From Branchiostoma floridae (taxonomy: Eukaryota > Chordata > Leptocardii > Amphioxiformes > Branchiostomatidae), in NCBI RefSeq assembly GCF_000003815.2, contig NC_049980.1, positions 32,494,827-32,542,484 of the forward strand: a stretch of 47,658 nucleotides of DNA. The letters run 5' to 3'. A program made the translations under genes and the position numbers. Every line of letters begins with the position of its first letter. The stretch's first letter is position 1. Below the pieces are notes generated by a model that ran no database searches, had not been told where the DNA came from, and was given only the letters and a program-made list of their open reading frames with translations. Positions 21,501-28,769 of this stretch are shown here, one piece after another.

Positions 21501-23110
21501 ACACACACGCGCACGCACGCACCCCCCCCCCCCCACACACACACGCACACACACACAAATACACACACACTTACACACAAAGACACACAAACGCTACCGA
21601 AAACATACACGTAACCTTCTAGCGAAGGTAATAAATTTCTTAATCTCCTTCCAGGGTGAAAGGGGAGCGCCGGGACCAAGAGGGCTACCCGTACGTTTTT
21701 TTCTTCTTTCTTTTGAGACTACAGACTAAAAACTTCAACATGACTCTGTAGCCTATATACCTACTCTCGAAGCAGAGATTGATGGAAAAAATCGTGACCT
21801 TTTCCTTTCATCCGTTTTTTGTCGACCGACCTTTTGGTTAAATTGGTGGAAAGGTTTGTATTTTCCACAAACCTCTGCTTCTAGAGTATATATATCGGCT
21901 GTACATGTAAGGTGTGCACAATCGCACACCGTCGCATGCCCCAACTCTTTTTCAAACGGTGTGGCGGGTTCTTTGATTAACGTGCGTATGGCATGGCTCT
22001 CACCAAACTCTCCTTCCTTGTGCATCGGTACAGCGTTTGATATAATGAGTTACAGCTCGGATAGCTATGAACGCTGTGTTCGACTACAGACTATTTACCA
22101 TTTCCAAAAGAATGTACAACGTTAACTTGGTGCTTGTAAGCTTGTTTGGCTGTCAATGTTATGCTAGTATTACAGGGATTTGTATTTTTGCTTCATAACA
22201 ACCACTTACACTAGAGATATGAGTACAGTATGTCAGGGGTGCCTAAGCATTTGCACGAACCCTATGAGATTCGTACAAACATTATGTGATACTCACGAAT
22301 CACTCTATGTGGAAACGTACGAACCTTATGAAAATCACAGGAACCACTATGCGCAAACGTACGAACCTTATGCGATTCGCGCGAACCTTATGCGAATGAC
22401 GTGATGTCACGTGACCTGGCGGCGGTCGGCCGGTTTCAGGCGCATAAGGTTTGTGCAAATTGCATAAGGTTCGTGTGTGTCACATAGTGATTCGTGCGAA
22501 TCACATAATGTTCTTACGAATCTCATAGGGTTCGTGCAAATGCCTACGCAATTACTGTCGTATTGAGGTCACCTGAGTGGCGCCGAATGGCAGCTCGATC
22601 CAGCCCCTTGCGATTTAGCCCCGCCCATTGTAAGCTCCTGGCTGCAAAGAGTGAGTAGTCGGCCCACCCAATAACAATAGCAATAGTGATTCGTGCGAAT
22701 CACATAAGGTTCCCAAGTTTTCGCATAGTGATTCGTGCGTATCACATAATGTTCGTACGAATCTCATAGGGTTCATGCAAATGCTTAGGTTACAGCTCGG
22801 AACGCTGTATGTGTTGGCATGAAAGTTCATCAGTTGAGAGTTTCATTCCTTTTCCCAGGGTGCTCCGGGATCCTTCGAGTTCCTGCAGCTGATGTTCTCG
22901 GACCTGCGCAGAGAGGTGGTGGAGCTGCAGCGGGCGGTGTTCGGCGCCGAGCGCGCGCATGCGCACGTGCCCGTGACGTCATCGGTAGGCACTGACGGGC
23001 CGGCGGAGACAGACGGCGGACGCGACAGGTTACCAGACGCGGGGGAGAACCAGGTCGACTTTACGGACCATGGTTCGGGAGAGGAAGAACAGAATACTGC
23101 TGCGGAGTAG
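5211..23110 (+). CDS. CCBE1: CCBE1 ortholog (collagen and calcium-binding EGF domain protein), 10 exons
   Basis: Exons 5211-5335, 6889-6984, 13473-13525, 15494-15628, 16112-16240, 18370-18494, 19014-19295, 21340-21375, 21655-21690 and 22859-23110. All introns are GT-AG, phases match throughout, and the total is 1269 nt or 422 residues (human CCBE1 is about 406). Order: signal peptide (about 1-31); a [13 protein letters not shown] and RRCCPGY cysteine module (about 48-90); an EGF with [12 protein letters not shown] and [12 protein letters not shown] (about 93-134); a calcium-binding EGF DLNEC...[10 protein letters not shown] (about 137-177); a CTASC linker with a short coiled-coil-like stretch (about 200-221); Gly-X-Y repeats ending KRGRRGPI and [10 protein letters not shown]; then [20 protein letters not shown]. 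The shared exon order and signature motifs identify the gene. Vertebrate CCBE1 is a secreted matrix protein that with ADAMTS3 promotes VEGF-C processing. Its role in an animal without vertebrate lymphatics is unknown. Confidence 0.93.
5660..5754. mobile_element. Short MITE (about 95 bp) in CCBE1 intron 1
   Basis: Near-perfect inverted ends, agcctggataccagacccca and its complement tggggtctggtatccagact, around a short AT-rich centre. No target duplication was clear. Confidence 0.7.
6174..6333. mobile_element. hAT-like MITE, copy 3, in CCBE1 intron 1
   Basis: Ends TACTCTCCAAGCAGAGG and its complement. Exact 8-bp target duplication AACAGATC at 6166-6173 and 6334-6341. Shorter interior than copies 1 and 2. 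Confidence 0.92.
6889..6984 (+). CDS. CCBE1: CCBE1 exon 2: N-terminal cysteine module
   Basis: Acceptor ttcacatttcag ends at 6888. The exon encodes [20 protein letters not shown] and then [12 protein letters not shown]. This matches the CCBE1 pattern C-x2-E/D-K-I-x4-YPC. Enters in phase 2 and leaves in phase 2 at the donor gtaac (6985). A MITE begins about 12 bp after this donor. Confidence 0.9.
6995..7172. mobile_element. MITE with CACCTTTATCCG ends, beside the exon 2 donor
   Basis: Left end tcacctttatccgtggggta then acctatatccgttg. The right end, near 7140-7172, is the diverged complement (acgaatttaggctaccccac, ggataaag). It starts about 12 bp after the CCBE1 exon 2 donor. Related to 20703-20911 and to the linkers of the intron 5 array. 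Confidence 0.75.
7200..7450 (+). repeat. Imperfect local duplication
   Basis: The block around catgttcaaactaccatcta (about 7302-7335) recurs at about 7417-7448, together with upstream purine-rich gatggagggagggtagtagg sequence. No coding signal. Confidence 0.6.
7668..7897. repeat. (CA)n microsatellite running into a gap
   Basis: Long CA/GT tract with CG-rich interruptions such as gcgcgcgcgcgc (about 7743), ending at the N gap 7898-7997. The tract probably caused the gap. Lies in CCBE1 intron 2. Confidence 0.95.
7898..7997. other. Assembly gap (100 N)
   Basis: Exactly 100 N, a conventional gap of unknown size. Confidence 1.
7998..9034. other. CCBE1 intron 2, mostly unassigned
   Basis: Contains an isolated MITE end (ctccaagcagaggttgggta, about 8212) and a small GGACCT-rich tandem (8456-8505). 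No exon-like ORF with splice sites was found. Confidence 0.5.
9035..9330 (+). mobile_element. tRNA-derived SINE (type B), intact copy
   Basis: A-box region tgccaagtgggtagagtgtt and B box cgtgcgtttgatcccc form a tRNA-like head. The body then matches the interrupted copy at 2933-3590 and ends near gcaacttaaacttgaacttg. Confidence 0.85.
9455..10048 (+). repeat. Polypurine tract
   Basis: Almost 600 bp strongly biased to A and G on the plus strand, with few pyrimidine interruptions between about 9785 and 10035. The complementary strand gives spurious Phe/Leu/Ser-rich ORFs. Such tracts can form triplex DNA. In CCBE1 intron 2. Confidence 0.9.
10070..10285 (+). repeat. C-rich minisatellite with ATGTCAGCC motif
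   Basis: About nine units of an irregular 21-29 bp repeat with core CCCCACCCATGTCAGCC. All three frames stay open as Pro-rich ORFs because of the C runs, so these are not considered genes. It directly follows the polypurine tract. Confidence 0.9.
10286..11040. other. CCBE1 intron 2, no feature recognised
   Basis: Moderately AT-rich. Short ORFs here have no domain and no consistent splice sites with the CCBE1 frame. Confidence 0.5.
11040..11705 (+). repeat. Degenerate tandem repeat, about 115-137 bp period
   Basis: The marker gaatggactcttccag or close variants recurs at about 11068, 11305, 11420, 11557 and 11682, each time with a neighbouring accagtccaaaaat block. Diverged satellite-like array in CCBE1 intron 2. 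Confidence 0.8.
11800..12600 (+). repeat. Degenerate tandem repeat ending in (GAAA)n and a hairpin
   Basis: Three to four units of about 160-180 bp carrying accaaatttcaggtcattcgg-like blocks (near 11960, 12125, 12285, 12450). The last unit runs into aagatttgacaggagaaaga and (GAAA)n (12512-12541), then a hairpin caccatacc/ggtatggctg (12563-12585). Related sequence in the opposite orientation lies at 43440-43560. Confidence 0.75.
12601..13074. other. CCBE1 intron 2, no feature recognised
   Basis: An ORF at 12800-13087 has no recognisable domain and does not join CCBE1 exons in phase. Nothing else identified. Confidence 0.45.
13075..13260 (+). mobile_element. Type A SINE fragment
   Basis: Contains a decayed tRNA-like head (gtggtataacggcagagttt, cccaggtatgaatc) and the diagnostic block tcaccgatcttgtgcccttt with cacgactttcctcactcaac, shared with 2143-2722. 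Confidence 0.65.
13473..13525 (+). CDS. CCBE1: CCBE1 exon 3: RRCCPGY module
   Basis: 53-bp exon after the acceptor ttgtttactttcag. Encodes [17 protein letters not shown], matching the CCBE1 pattern K-C-C-x-G-Y-x-x-V-L-G-x-C. Phase 2 in, phase 1 out. A (GAAT)n tract begins about 20 bp after its donor. Confidence 0.9.
13546..13679 (+). repeat. (GAAT)n microsatellite
   Basis: About 33 tetranucleotide units with a few GCAT variants at the right end, starting about 20 bp after the CCBE1 exon 3 donor. The minus strand encodes spurious HSFI repeats. Confidence 0.97.
13944..13950 (-). terminator. Pol III terminator of tRNA-Val
   Basis: Seven A on the plus strand, giving TTTTTTT on the tRNA strand immediately downstream of the gene. 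Confidence 0.9.
13954..14026 (-). tRNA. tRNA-Val (anticodon CAC)
   Basis: Read on the minus strand the gene begins GTCACCGTAGTGTAGTGG, which includes the A box, and has the anticodon arm TGCGC-CTCACAC-GCGCA with CAC. The T arm contains GGTTCGATCCC (B box). The 7-bp acceptor stem GTCACCG/CGGTGAC pairs perfectly, with discriminator A. A run of seven T on the gene strand (13944-13950) follows within a few bases and is a Pol III terminator. It lies antisense in CCBE1 intron 3. It looks functional rather than SINE-derived. Confidence 0.96.
14215..14420 (+). mobile_element. LINE C-terminal fragment
   Basis: Translates to [20 protein letters not shown] followed by CKLYHDL, a C-x2-C...H-x4-C knuckle like the end of LINE reverse transcriptase proteins (compare 35600-35986, minus). 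A stop follows at once, but residues resembling a LINE tail continue to about 14420. A block TTCACAGTRATCAATRC upstream (14175) recurs at 14612. Broken and not functional. Confidence 0.6.
14421..15493. other. CCBE1 intron 3, 3' part
   Basis: Includes a second copy of the TTCACAGTGATCAATAC block with the following caggcgctggg (14612-14640), probably from the same repeat as 14175. Otherwise AT-rich with no gene seen, ending at the exon 4 acceptor. Confidence 0.5.
15494..15628 (+). CDS. CCBE1: CCBE1 exon 4: first EGF domain
   Basis: Acceptor ctacccacag ends at 15493. Encodes [20 protein letters not shown] and then [13 protein letters not shown], the strongest CCBE1 signature in the window. Six cysteines of an EGF fold are present up to KKPYC. 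Phase 1 in, phase 1 out; donor gtacga at 15629. Confidence 0.95.
15871..16090. repeat. Tandemly duplicated half of the hAT-like MITE
   Basis: Begins cagaggttaggttttgacc. A block of about 100 bp (ccaagggttttgacacaaca ... cctaacctctgcttgg) is then repeated almost exactly (about 15887-15986 and 15987-16086). It ends ggagagta like a complete element. It fills the end of CCBE1 intron 4, about 20 bp before the exon 5 acceptor. Confidence 0.85.
16112..16240 (+). CDS. CCBE1: CCBE1 exon 5: calcium-binding EGF domain
   Basis: Symmetric phase 1-1 exon of 129 bp after the acceptor ccatgtgcag. Encodes [18 protein letters not shown] and then [13 protein letters not shown] up to KTC. The D-L-N-E...N-T...Y pattern is the calcium-binding EGF consensus, with all six cysteines. 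This is the only complete copy. Twelve truncated copies follow in intron 5. Reading through the donor reaches TGA at 16267-16269. Confidence 0.93.
16126..18150 (+). repeat. 13-unit tandem array: EGF pseudo-exon plus MITE end
   Basis: Units start (gagttt or variant) at 16126, 16285, 16441, 16590, 16749, 16908, 17057, 17206, 17354, 17513, 17672, 17831 and 17990. Spacing is mostly 159 or 148-149 bp; the difference is the presence or absence of ggtagttcac after the donor. The first unit is the real exon 5. The other twelve keep the 3' part of the EGF exon and its donor (caaacag|gtaac) but lack the exon's first 14 bp, including the first cysteine, and have no usable acceptor. The linker cacctttatccgcatgataa matches the MITE end at 6997 and 20707. 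Some units are broken: unit 8 lacks one base and unit 13 has ata inserted. Treated as noncoding pseudo-exons. Confidence 0.92.
18151..18369. other. CCBE1 intron 5, 3' end
   Basis: Contains ctagtctcaaccagactccg, probably a MITE fragment, and two agccggc repeats in short inverted context (18211-18240). Ends at the exon 6 acceptor. Confidence 0.45.
18370..18494 (+). CDS. CCBE1: CCBE1 exon 6: linker and coiled-coil segment
   Basis: Acceptor tcaaacttgcag ends at 18369. Encodes a proline-containing linker, then [20 protein letters not shown] followed by ERK. This corresponds to the CxxC and short heptad region before the collagen domain of CCBE1. Phase 1 in, phase 0 out; donor gtaaga. Confidence 0.85.
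18500..18690 (-). mobile_element. Type A SINE fragment (minus)
   Basis: On the minus strand it contains the ggcacttcacacgactttcc block and the following tagctcaggtg-like segment seen at 2143-2722. Lies in CCBE1 intron 6. Confidence 0.6.
18699..18855. mobile_element. Near-palindromic MITE in CCBE1 intron 6
   Basis: Arms of about 60 bp: taatctccaagtagatccta ... and their complement ... gggtctgcttggagacta, including tggccaaggagtatagcc. Flanked by TTTTCAACC and TTTTGAACC, a 9-bp near-duplicate. Shares the CTCCAAGNAGA end core with the hAT-like families. Confidence 0.85.
19014..19295 (+). CDS. CCBE1: CCBE1 exon 7: collagen triple helix, first block
   Basis: 94 codons, phase 0-0. After a short linker beginning [11 protein letters not shown] come uninterrupted Gly-X-Y triplets from [13 protein letters not shown] through GPPGPAGPV, then [10 protein letters not shown], like the K-x-GRRGPV break of CCBE1. 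Donor gtacgt at 19296. Strongly GC-rich compared with the flanking introns. Confidence 0.9.
19338..20509. mobile_element. C/G-run foldback DNA element, copy 1 (CCBE1 intron 7)
   Basis: Terminal inverted repeats CCGGTGTGACAGCGATCTCG and complement. Subterminal arms consist of C or G runs with GCGAGATC, CTAGTGAT and TTTCGCCCC blocks. The interior is about 1 kb, AT-rich and noncoding. Both copies are flanked by CCGG, which may be a 4-bp target duplication or part of the end. Second copy at 38833-40065. Confidence 0.9.
20703..20911. mobile_element. MITE with CACCTTTATCCG ends, in CCBE1 intron 7
   Basis: Left end cacctttatccgcggggtaa then cctatatctgttg; right end caacggatataggttacccc then gtggatagaggt. 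It provides the full-length comparison for the array linkers in intron 5. The preceding bases taacgctagtt also resemble the post-donor sequence in the array. Confidence 0.85.
20935..21207 (-). mobile_element. LINE 3' tail fragment (minus)
   Basis: Reverse-complement match to 2990-3325: gaactttattgcgc, the cattgtac block and the end of the reading frame with tgagtttcggcatt. Same retrotransposon family as the element inside the SINE at 2977-3326. Confidence 0.75.
21340..21375 (+). CDS. CCBE1: CCBE1 exon 8: short collagen exon
   Basis: 36-bp exon, four Gly-X-Y triplets ([12 protein letters not shown]), between the acceptor tctcctaag and donor gtgagg. Phase 0-0. Small exons in multiples of 9 bp are usual for collagen genes. 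Confidence 0.82.
21478..21565. repeat. (CA)n microsatellite with a C run
   Basis: CA-rich tract interrupted by about 12 C (21523-21534), in CCBE1 intron 8. Confidence 0.95.
21655..21690 (+). CDS. CCBE1: CCBE1 exon 9: short collagen exon
   Basis: 36-bp exon, [12 protein letters not shown], between the acceptor ctccttccag and donor gtacgt. Phase 0-0. The [10 protein letters not shown] string is shared with vertebrate CCBE1. Confidence 0.87.
21772..21888. mobile_element. MITE related to the hAT-like family
   Basis: Ends tactctcgaagcagag and ctctgcttctagagta, interior with aaccaaaa/ttggtt-like arms. Flanks TATATACC and TATATATC may be an 8-bp target duplication with one change. In CCBE1 intron 9. 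Confidence 0.7.
22232..22553. mobile_element. Foldback element with internal short repeats
   Basis: Large inverted repeat: left arm ctaagcatttgcacgaaccc tatgag..., right arm ctcatagggttcgtgcaaat gcctacg. Each arm contains several variants of cgaaccttatgcgattcg. GC-rich centre with tgatgtcacgtgacc. In CCBE1 intron 9. Confidence 0.85.
22680..22793. repeat. Extra arm of the foldback element
   Basis: Repeats the right-arm sequence of 22232-22553 (gtgattcgtgcgaatcacat ... tctcatagggttcatgcaaa tgcttagg) about 60 bp before the exon 10 acceptor. Confidence 0.8.
22859..23110 (+). CDS. CCBE1: CCBE1 exon 10: C-terminal domain and stop
   Basis: Acceptor ccttttcccag ends at 22858. Encodes [20 protein letters not shown], then VELQRAVFG, the conserved CCBE1 end of the collagen domain with a helical segment, then a charged tail with [10 protein letters not shown]. 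Stop TAG at 23108-23110. Degenerate copies of the tail follow at about 23229 and 23421. Confidence 0.93.
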   Translation, partial: GAPGSFEFLQLMFSDLRREVVELQRAVFGAERAHAHVPVTSSVGTDGPAETDGGRDRLPDAGENQVDFTDHGSGEEEQNTAAE

Positions 23111-23490
23111 ATTATCATATTATGTTTGTATTAGATTTATCATTAATTAATCATTGATTAAACATCTGTGTCTGATTGAGGTTGCCCTAGCAGACAGACT
23201 AGCAACAAGACAGATCATCGGACACGGGGCATTTTACGGACCACGGGTCGGGACAGGAAGAACAGAACACCCCTGAGGACTAGATGCTGTTGAACCCGAT
23301 TTATACGAAGTGTGCGACCTTCGAAAACAGCAGGATTTTTGTCTGGGTCTTTCATTTGGGTCACGGAACTGTAAAAAAAAACCCAAAAAACGATGCCTGC
23401 ACTAGTCGTCATGATTAGAGTTTATGGACCACGGGTCGGGAGAGCTAGAGGAAAGACGTGAAACATCAGAACACGCTGCAGACTAGGTGT
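23111..23490 (+). repeat. Two degenerate copies of the CCBE1 C-terminal coding block
   Basis: After the stop codon, blocks near 23229-23283 and 23421-23485 repeat the end of exon 10. In the matching frame they read FTDHGSGQEEQNTPED-stop and FMDHGSGELEERRE...-stop, compared with [16 protein letters not shown]-stop in the gene. They lie in the presumed 3' UTR and have no clear acceptor. Confidence 0.75.
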
Positions 23491-23782
23491 TTGAGTTTTG
23501 GTGGACAGTAAATATAAGGCTTTATACAATCTAGTTTATGTATTAAAGTGATGTACACAACCACTCCTGTCGACAATAAGTGGAAATGCAGTTTGACAAA
23601 ACCAACAGTGCAACCGACAAGGTGTCATCCTGAAATTTTGCTGTACCACTTGATATGACGCACTTTTATGGGCGCAAATCTATTAAAGAGTTGTGATGGA
23701 GATGTTGTATTTTCTATGACAAGGGCATTTTCGGACGTGTACGTTTGTTTGTGCTGAGTAAACGATCAGCGGCGTCCAGGTC

Positions 23783-23882
23783 NNNNNNNNNNNNNNNNNN
23801 NNNNNNNNNNNNNNNNNNNNNNNNNNNNNNNNNNNNNNNNNNNNNNNNNNNNNNNNNNNNNNNNNNNNNNNNNNNNNNNNNN
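23783..23882. other. Assembly gap (100 N)
   Basis: 100 N. The bases on its left (about 23725-23782, minus strand) match 32385-32440. Confidence 1.
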
Positions 23883-24088
23883 GGAGAAATGAATTCTGCC
23901 AACGTCTCAGCTAGAAATCACGGGACACAATGAAATGCCAACACGACGGTGTCCATCGGCATGTATTGAACATAGAAGATGTTAATGTTGGATACCTTTG
24001 AAAATGTTTGTAGTATGTATAGATGTTTTTAGCTGCTGAGCAGAGCAGATCATTGTTGAAACTTGTATATGCCCACTGTAGTTTGTAC

Positions 24089-24094
24089 AATAAA
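24089..24094 (+). promoter_or_regulatory. CCBE1: Candidate polyadenylation signal of CCBE1
   Basis: AATAAA about 980 bp after the stop, with no gene in between. An ATTAAA at about 23540 is an alternative. The N gap 23783-23882 lies within the presumed 3' UTR. Confidence 0.4.
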
Positions 24095-24099
24095 GAAAT

Positions 24100-24949
24100 A
24101 ATTATGATAGCTCAAGTGTAAATGCTGTAACCAACAAGGAATTATAGTTGAGGGCCTTACACCTCCATGAAGTATTTAGAGCTTTTATAAATTCTATTCA
24201 AATGATCACTAGGGTGCCCAAACCTACCACTTTGTTCTGACGTGAATATCTTTTTGCCTTCCAAATTTCCAGACCATAATATGGCCGAGACATAGGATAG
24301 CCAGACAAATGCTATAATAGAATTCCATTTTTAATTATGCAAATGAATGTCTATTTTGCATAACATATTTTATTGTGTGCATAATGAATATTTAGATATT
24401 TTAACAGTAACGCCCCTGTTGTTCCAAGTTGCTAGTAGGTCGAAATCTATTCCATTCCGTGAAGTAGAGCTGTCTTCCACTTCAAAGTCGTGATCACTTG
24501 ATCATGGCTTGTCCAGAACACGAGATATGACGACCGGCACTTTCGCTGCTGTGGCAAGGAAAGCCATCAGGGGACCCAAAAGCTAAACATCTGTCAGTTA
24601 TTTCTCTACCCACCAACAATATACAGCAAATACAAATCCCATCTATCAATCCATTCTTACATGCAGCCAGCCAGACAGCTAGCCCTTCTTATCTTTGTGA
24701 CCAACAGACACACCAATAGACAGACATATGTTGCCTGTTTTTCTTGGAGGTAATATTTTATCTCCGTAGAGTCTGTGCGTTCTCGCTTGATGTTCCAATT
24801 AATTCTAACAGCCAGAAACACGTGTTCATGCAGCCTTTTATTTTGGGGGGATACCCACGCTGTCCCTACCAGACTATCCTCGCTTGATATAGTGAGAATA
24901 AGTTTGCAGGCGAGGGAGTGCGGTCACAAAAAGGTTTCATTTGCCGGCA
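24100..24949. other. Intergenic, no gene recognised
   Basis: AT-rich, with short tgcataa-containing segments. No ORF with a recognised domain. Ends at the gap 24950-25049. Confidence 0.5.
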
Positions 24950-25049
24950 NNNNNNNNNNNNNNNNNNNNNNNNNNNNNNNNNNNNNNNNNNNNNNNNNNN
25001 NNNNNNNNNNNNNNNNNNNNNNNNNNNNNNNNNNNNNNNNNNNNNNNNN
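24950..25049. other. Assembly gap (100 N)
   Basis: 100 N just left of the inverted-repeat arm 25060-27512. Confidence 1.
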
Positions 25050-25059
25050 GAAAATAGCT

Positions 25060-27512
25060 CCGATGCTAGTCAGTGTTTACGTCCGTGGTATAGTTTAATT
25101 ATGACTCCCTACGTTAATGGTACACACACAAGTGCCCATTAAGTTTTTGCGCGTCAAAGTGGCTATCTCAGTGGGCCATTTAAGCCTGTTGCTGACAAAT
25201 ATTCGGGACTTAAGGGATTTTTTTGACAACTTTGCCCTTGCGGTAACTCTGAGGTGCGTCGCATTTTCGAATAAAGCCCAGATATATCATGAGAAATCAC
25301 CGGCGCCGGCCTCAAAAATTGGGTTTTGGACGTTGCATACGCTATGATATATTTGTTTCTGGATCTATTAGGACTTGAATTTAATCTCTGTTCAATTTTG
25401 TCTGACCCTCATCTCTTTCCTCACTAGCACAGTTAAAGCCGGCTGGCAGGCTGATTTGACCCTTTTATGAATAAACAAACATTCAAACTGACATATACCA
25501 TATCATATATAGTAGAGTAGATTCACCCCTCAAGCTACCGGCATCTTGCACACTGCAGTTATAACGGTAATATCGTAGAAAAGGGTATGGCATGTACCAT
25601 ATCATATGGTGTCAAATACCGGTACGTTTATTTGAGAGGTGAGAGTAGGCATTCTCTTACATTTGTTTACTACCTCCATTTTTCATGGAGGTATAGTTTC
25701 GGGTGTGTCTGTCTGTGTGTCTCTGTCTGTGTCTGTCTGTGTTTCCCTTCTGCGAAGTTAAAGATCATTTACATTTTACATCTTAATCAAAGTTTTACAT
25801 TACATCGGACTCTGTGTACCATTCATTCATTCAATCATTCATTCATTCATTCAATCGTTCGTTCATTCATTCATTCATTCATTCAATCGTTCGTTCGTGT
25901 CTTCGTCATTCAATCGTTCGTTCGAAGCGAAGGCTAGTTGCAAGTAATATTGAAGTATGTTTGCAAGTATGTCTCAGAATAGCGTGAACAAATGTAGCGC
26001 CGTCAGCGTTTGGGTAATTATGCTCTTGCTACAAAAACACCTAAAAGTCAAGCGTTTACGATGTGCTGTTACTATCTACATACTTTTACAAGGTGCGAAT
26101 GTCACCATGTGTGTCTGTATATGTAGACTTAAAAGAAACCTCGTTTTTGTGCAGAAACAGACATCCTCAGTCCGCTTTCCATGAATTATATACTGGTGGT
26201 TTTTAACAATACGTCGGCATCTTTATACCAGTAGTCTGCTTTGCAGATATTCCAGGAGCGACGGCGTTTATTGTTAGGGAGAGCGCTGGTTCGCGACTTT
26301 CAACATGGGTACTATTTGTCCAATTTCTACAATTAGACCACCGATCCACAGAGCCTGGTACAGGCTATATTATCTTCACAGCTTTGGTTTCGCCTGCACG
26401 CTGCAGACCCCATGGTCACTTTGATTTGCATTTGTCTAATCTGTTTATTGGGTCGTTATTACTACTCCTGGTGCTCTTTATAGGCGCTCATCACGCAATG
26501 CCACATACTCATCCCGGTGTCACTGTTTCTTTGATTATAACGTCGACCTACACATTTTGGATTGTGCATACTGTGCATATTTCTTGTTGTCCCGATGACT
26601 GTCACGTGTACTGTAGTGGTTCGCTGCTGTGTTCCGCTGATGCAGTGGTCTGGACACTCAGTCTTTCTTCAACCTCTGTCGTTCAGCACAGGAGGGATCA
26701 AGCATGTTCCGTGATACATGTTAACGTTTGGTTCGCCGCGGTTGGATTAAAAGTTTTCGATATCACCACGCCATATAACAAAAACGAGTGGCTCCGCTGG
26801 ACAGGCGGAAACGGTTCTGAATGTTGTTCACACTTTTATTGATTGTACTGGTAGATTCCCGTGGTTGATAGAGCACCAACTCGTTTTGTTTCGTCGTGAT
26901 TGTTTTCGTTATGCACGTCTTACTTGGTAGTTTTAATGTATGTAGAATTGCCCGTTGCTGTTGTGTTGCATTTGTGTCTGTGTTTTAGTAGAACGTTTCT
27001 TATAAGCGTTTTGCAGTTTACTCAATCCTCTTTTAAGAATTGTGAATAAAATTAAGCGTTTTGCAGTTTACTCAATCCTCTTTTAAGAATTGTGAATAAA
27101 ATGTATTCCTCACAGCTTAAGAAGAAAGAAAGGTCGATTGTGTAATCTTAAAACTAGTGAAAGTGGGATGATCAAAAGTTAACAAATTCATGCAATGAAT
27201 CATTACATCTTGATTAATTGGTGTACATAATATTTGTCAACAGCTTACAAGATACCTCAGCTTGGCCTGTTTTTAAAAGAAATTCAAATATTTCACGAAG
27301 GCATGTGATTGTGAAAATCTTGTCCTCCTTTAAAACATCGTAACATACTTTCGTATTTTTCATTTTGACTCAACTTCAACGTGACTTTTTCGTTATAAGC
27401 TATTGAATAAGAACACCATATACATTGTATAGCGATGACACCATTTTTTTTATTCAAAAGATTTGTCTTCATGAATACCACACATTAATTAGGATCACCT
27501 GCATCGTCTGTT
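25060..27512 (+). repeat. Inverted-pair repeat, plus-strand arm
   Basis: Highly similar to the reverse complement of 40728-42915. Shared landmarks: the actccctacgttaatggta region, a (TTCA)n block (25825-25925), an ORF ending ...GGNGSECCSHFY (26842) and the cattgtatagcgatgacacc end. Compared with its partner it has about 340 extra bases (about 25345-25688) and a 50-bp tandem duplication (27003-27101). Probably a noncoding repeat or non-autonomous element; a segmental duplication is possible. Confidence 0.85.
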
Positions 27513-27522
27513 CCCATTCTTC

Positions 27523-27622
27523 NNNNNNNNNNNNNNNNNNNNNNNNNNNNNNNNNNNNNNNNNNNNNNNNNNNNNNNNNNNNNNNNNNNNNNNNNNNNNN
27601 NNNNNNNNNNNNNNNNNNNNNN
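27523..27622. other. Assembly gap (100 N)
   Basis: 100 N at the right edge of the plus-strand arm. Confidence 1.
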
Positions 27623-27848
27623 CTAAGGCACAGCAAGTAAATTTTATGCATGACATCCTCTGCAGACTGCAAAAATAGTGCGATAGGGCGAACAAGATGG
27701 GTAAAAGAAACAAGATAGCTAAATTTTCCAAATATACACAATAAACATTGCAAAAAAATAATTGAAGCGACGAAACATAGTATCGCAGACTACAAGGCAT
27801 TCATTCCTGTATTGAAGACATGTACTAGTGTAGTAAAGGTGACACTAG

Positions 27849-28769
<921 letters not shown>

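Noticed and set aside
26384-26842. Secreted or membrane-like protein gene
   Set aside because: The partner copy shows mainly amino-acid-changing differences. The sequence belongs to a repeat pair.
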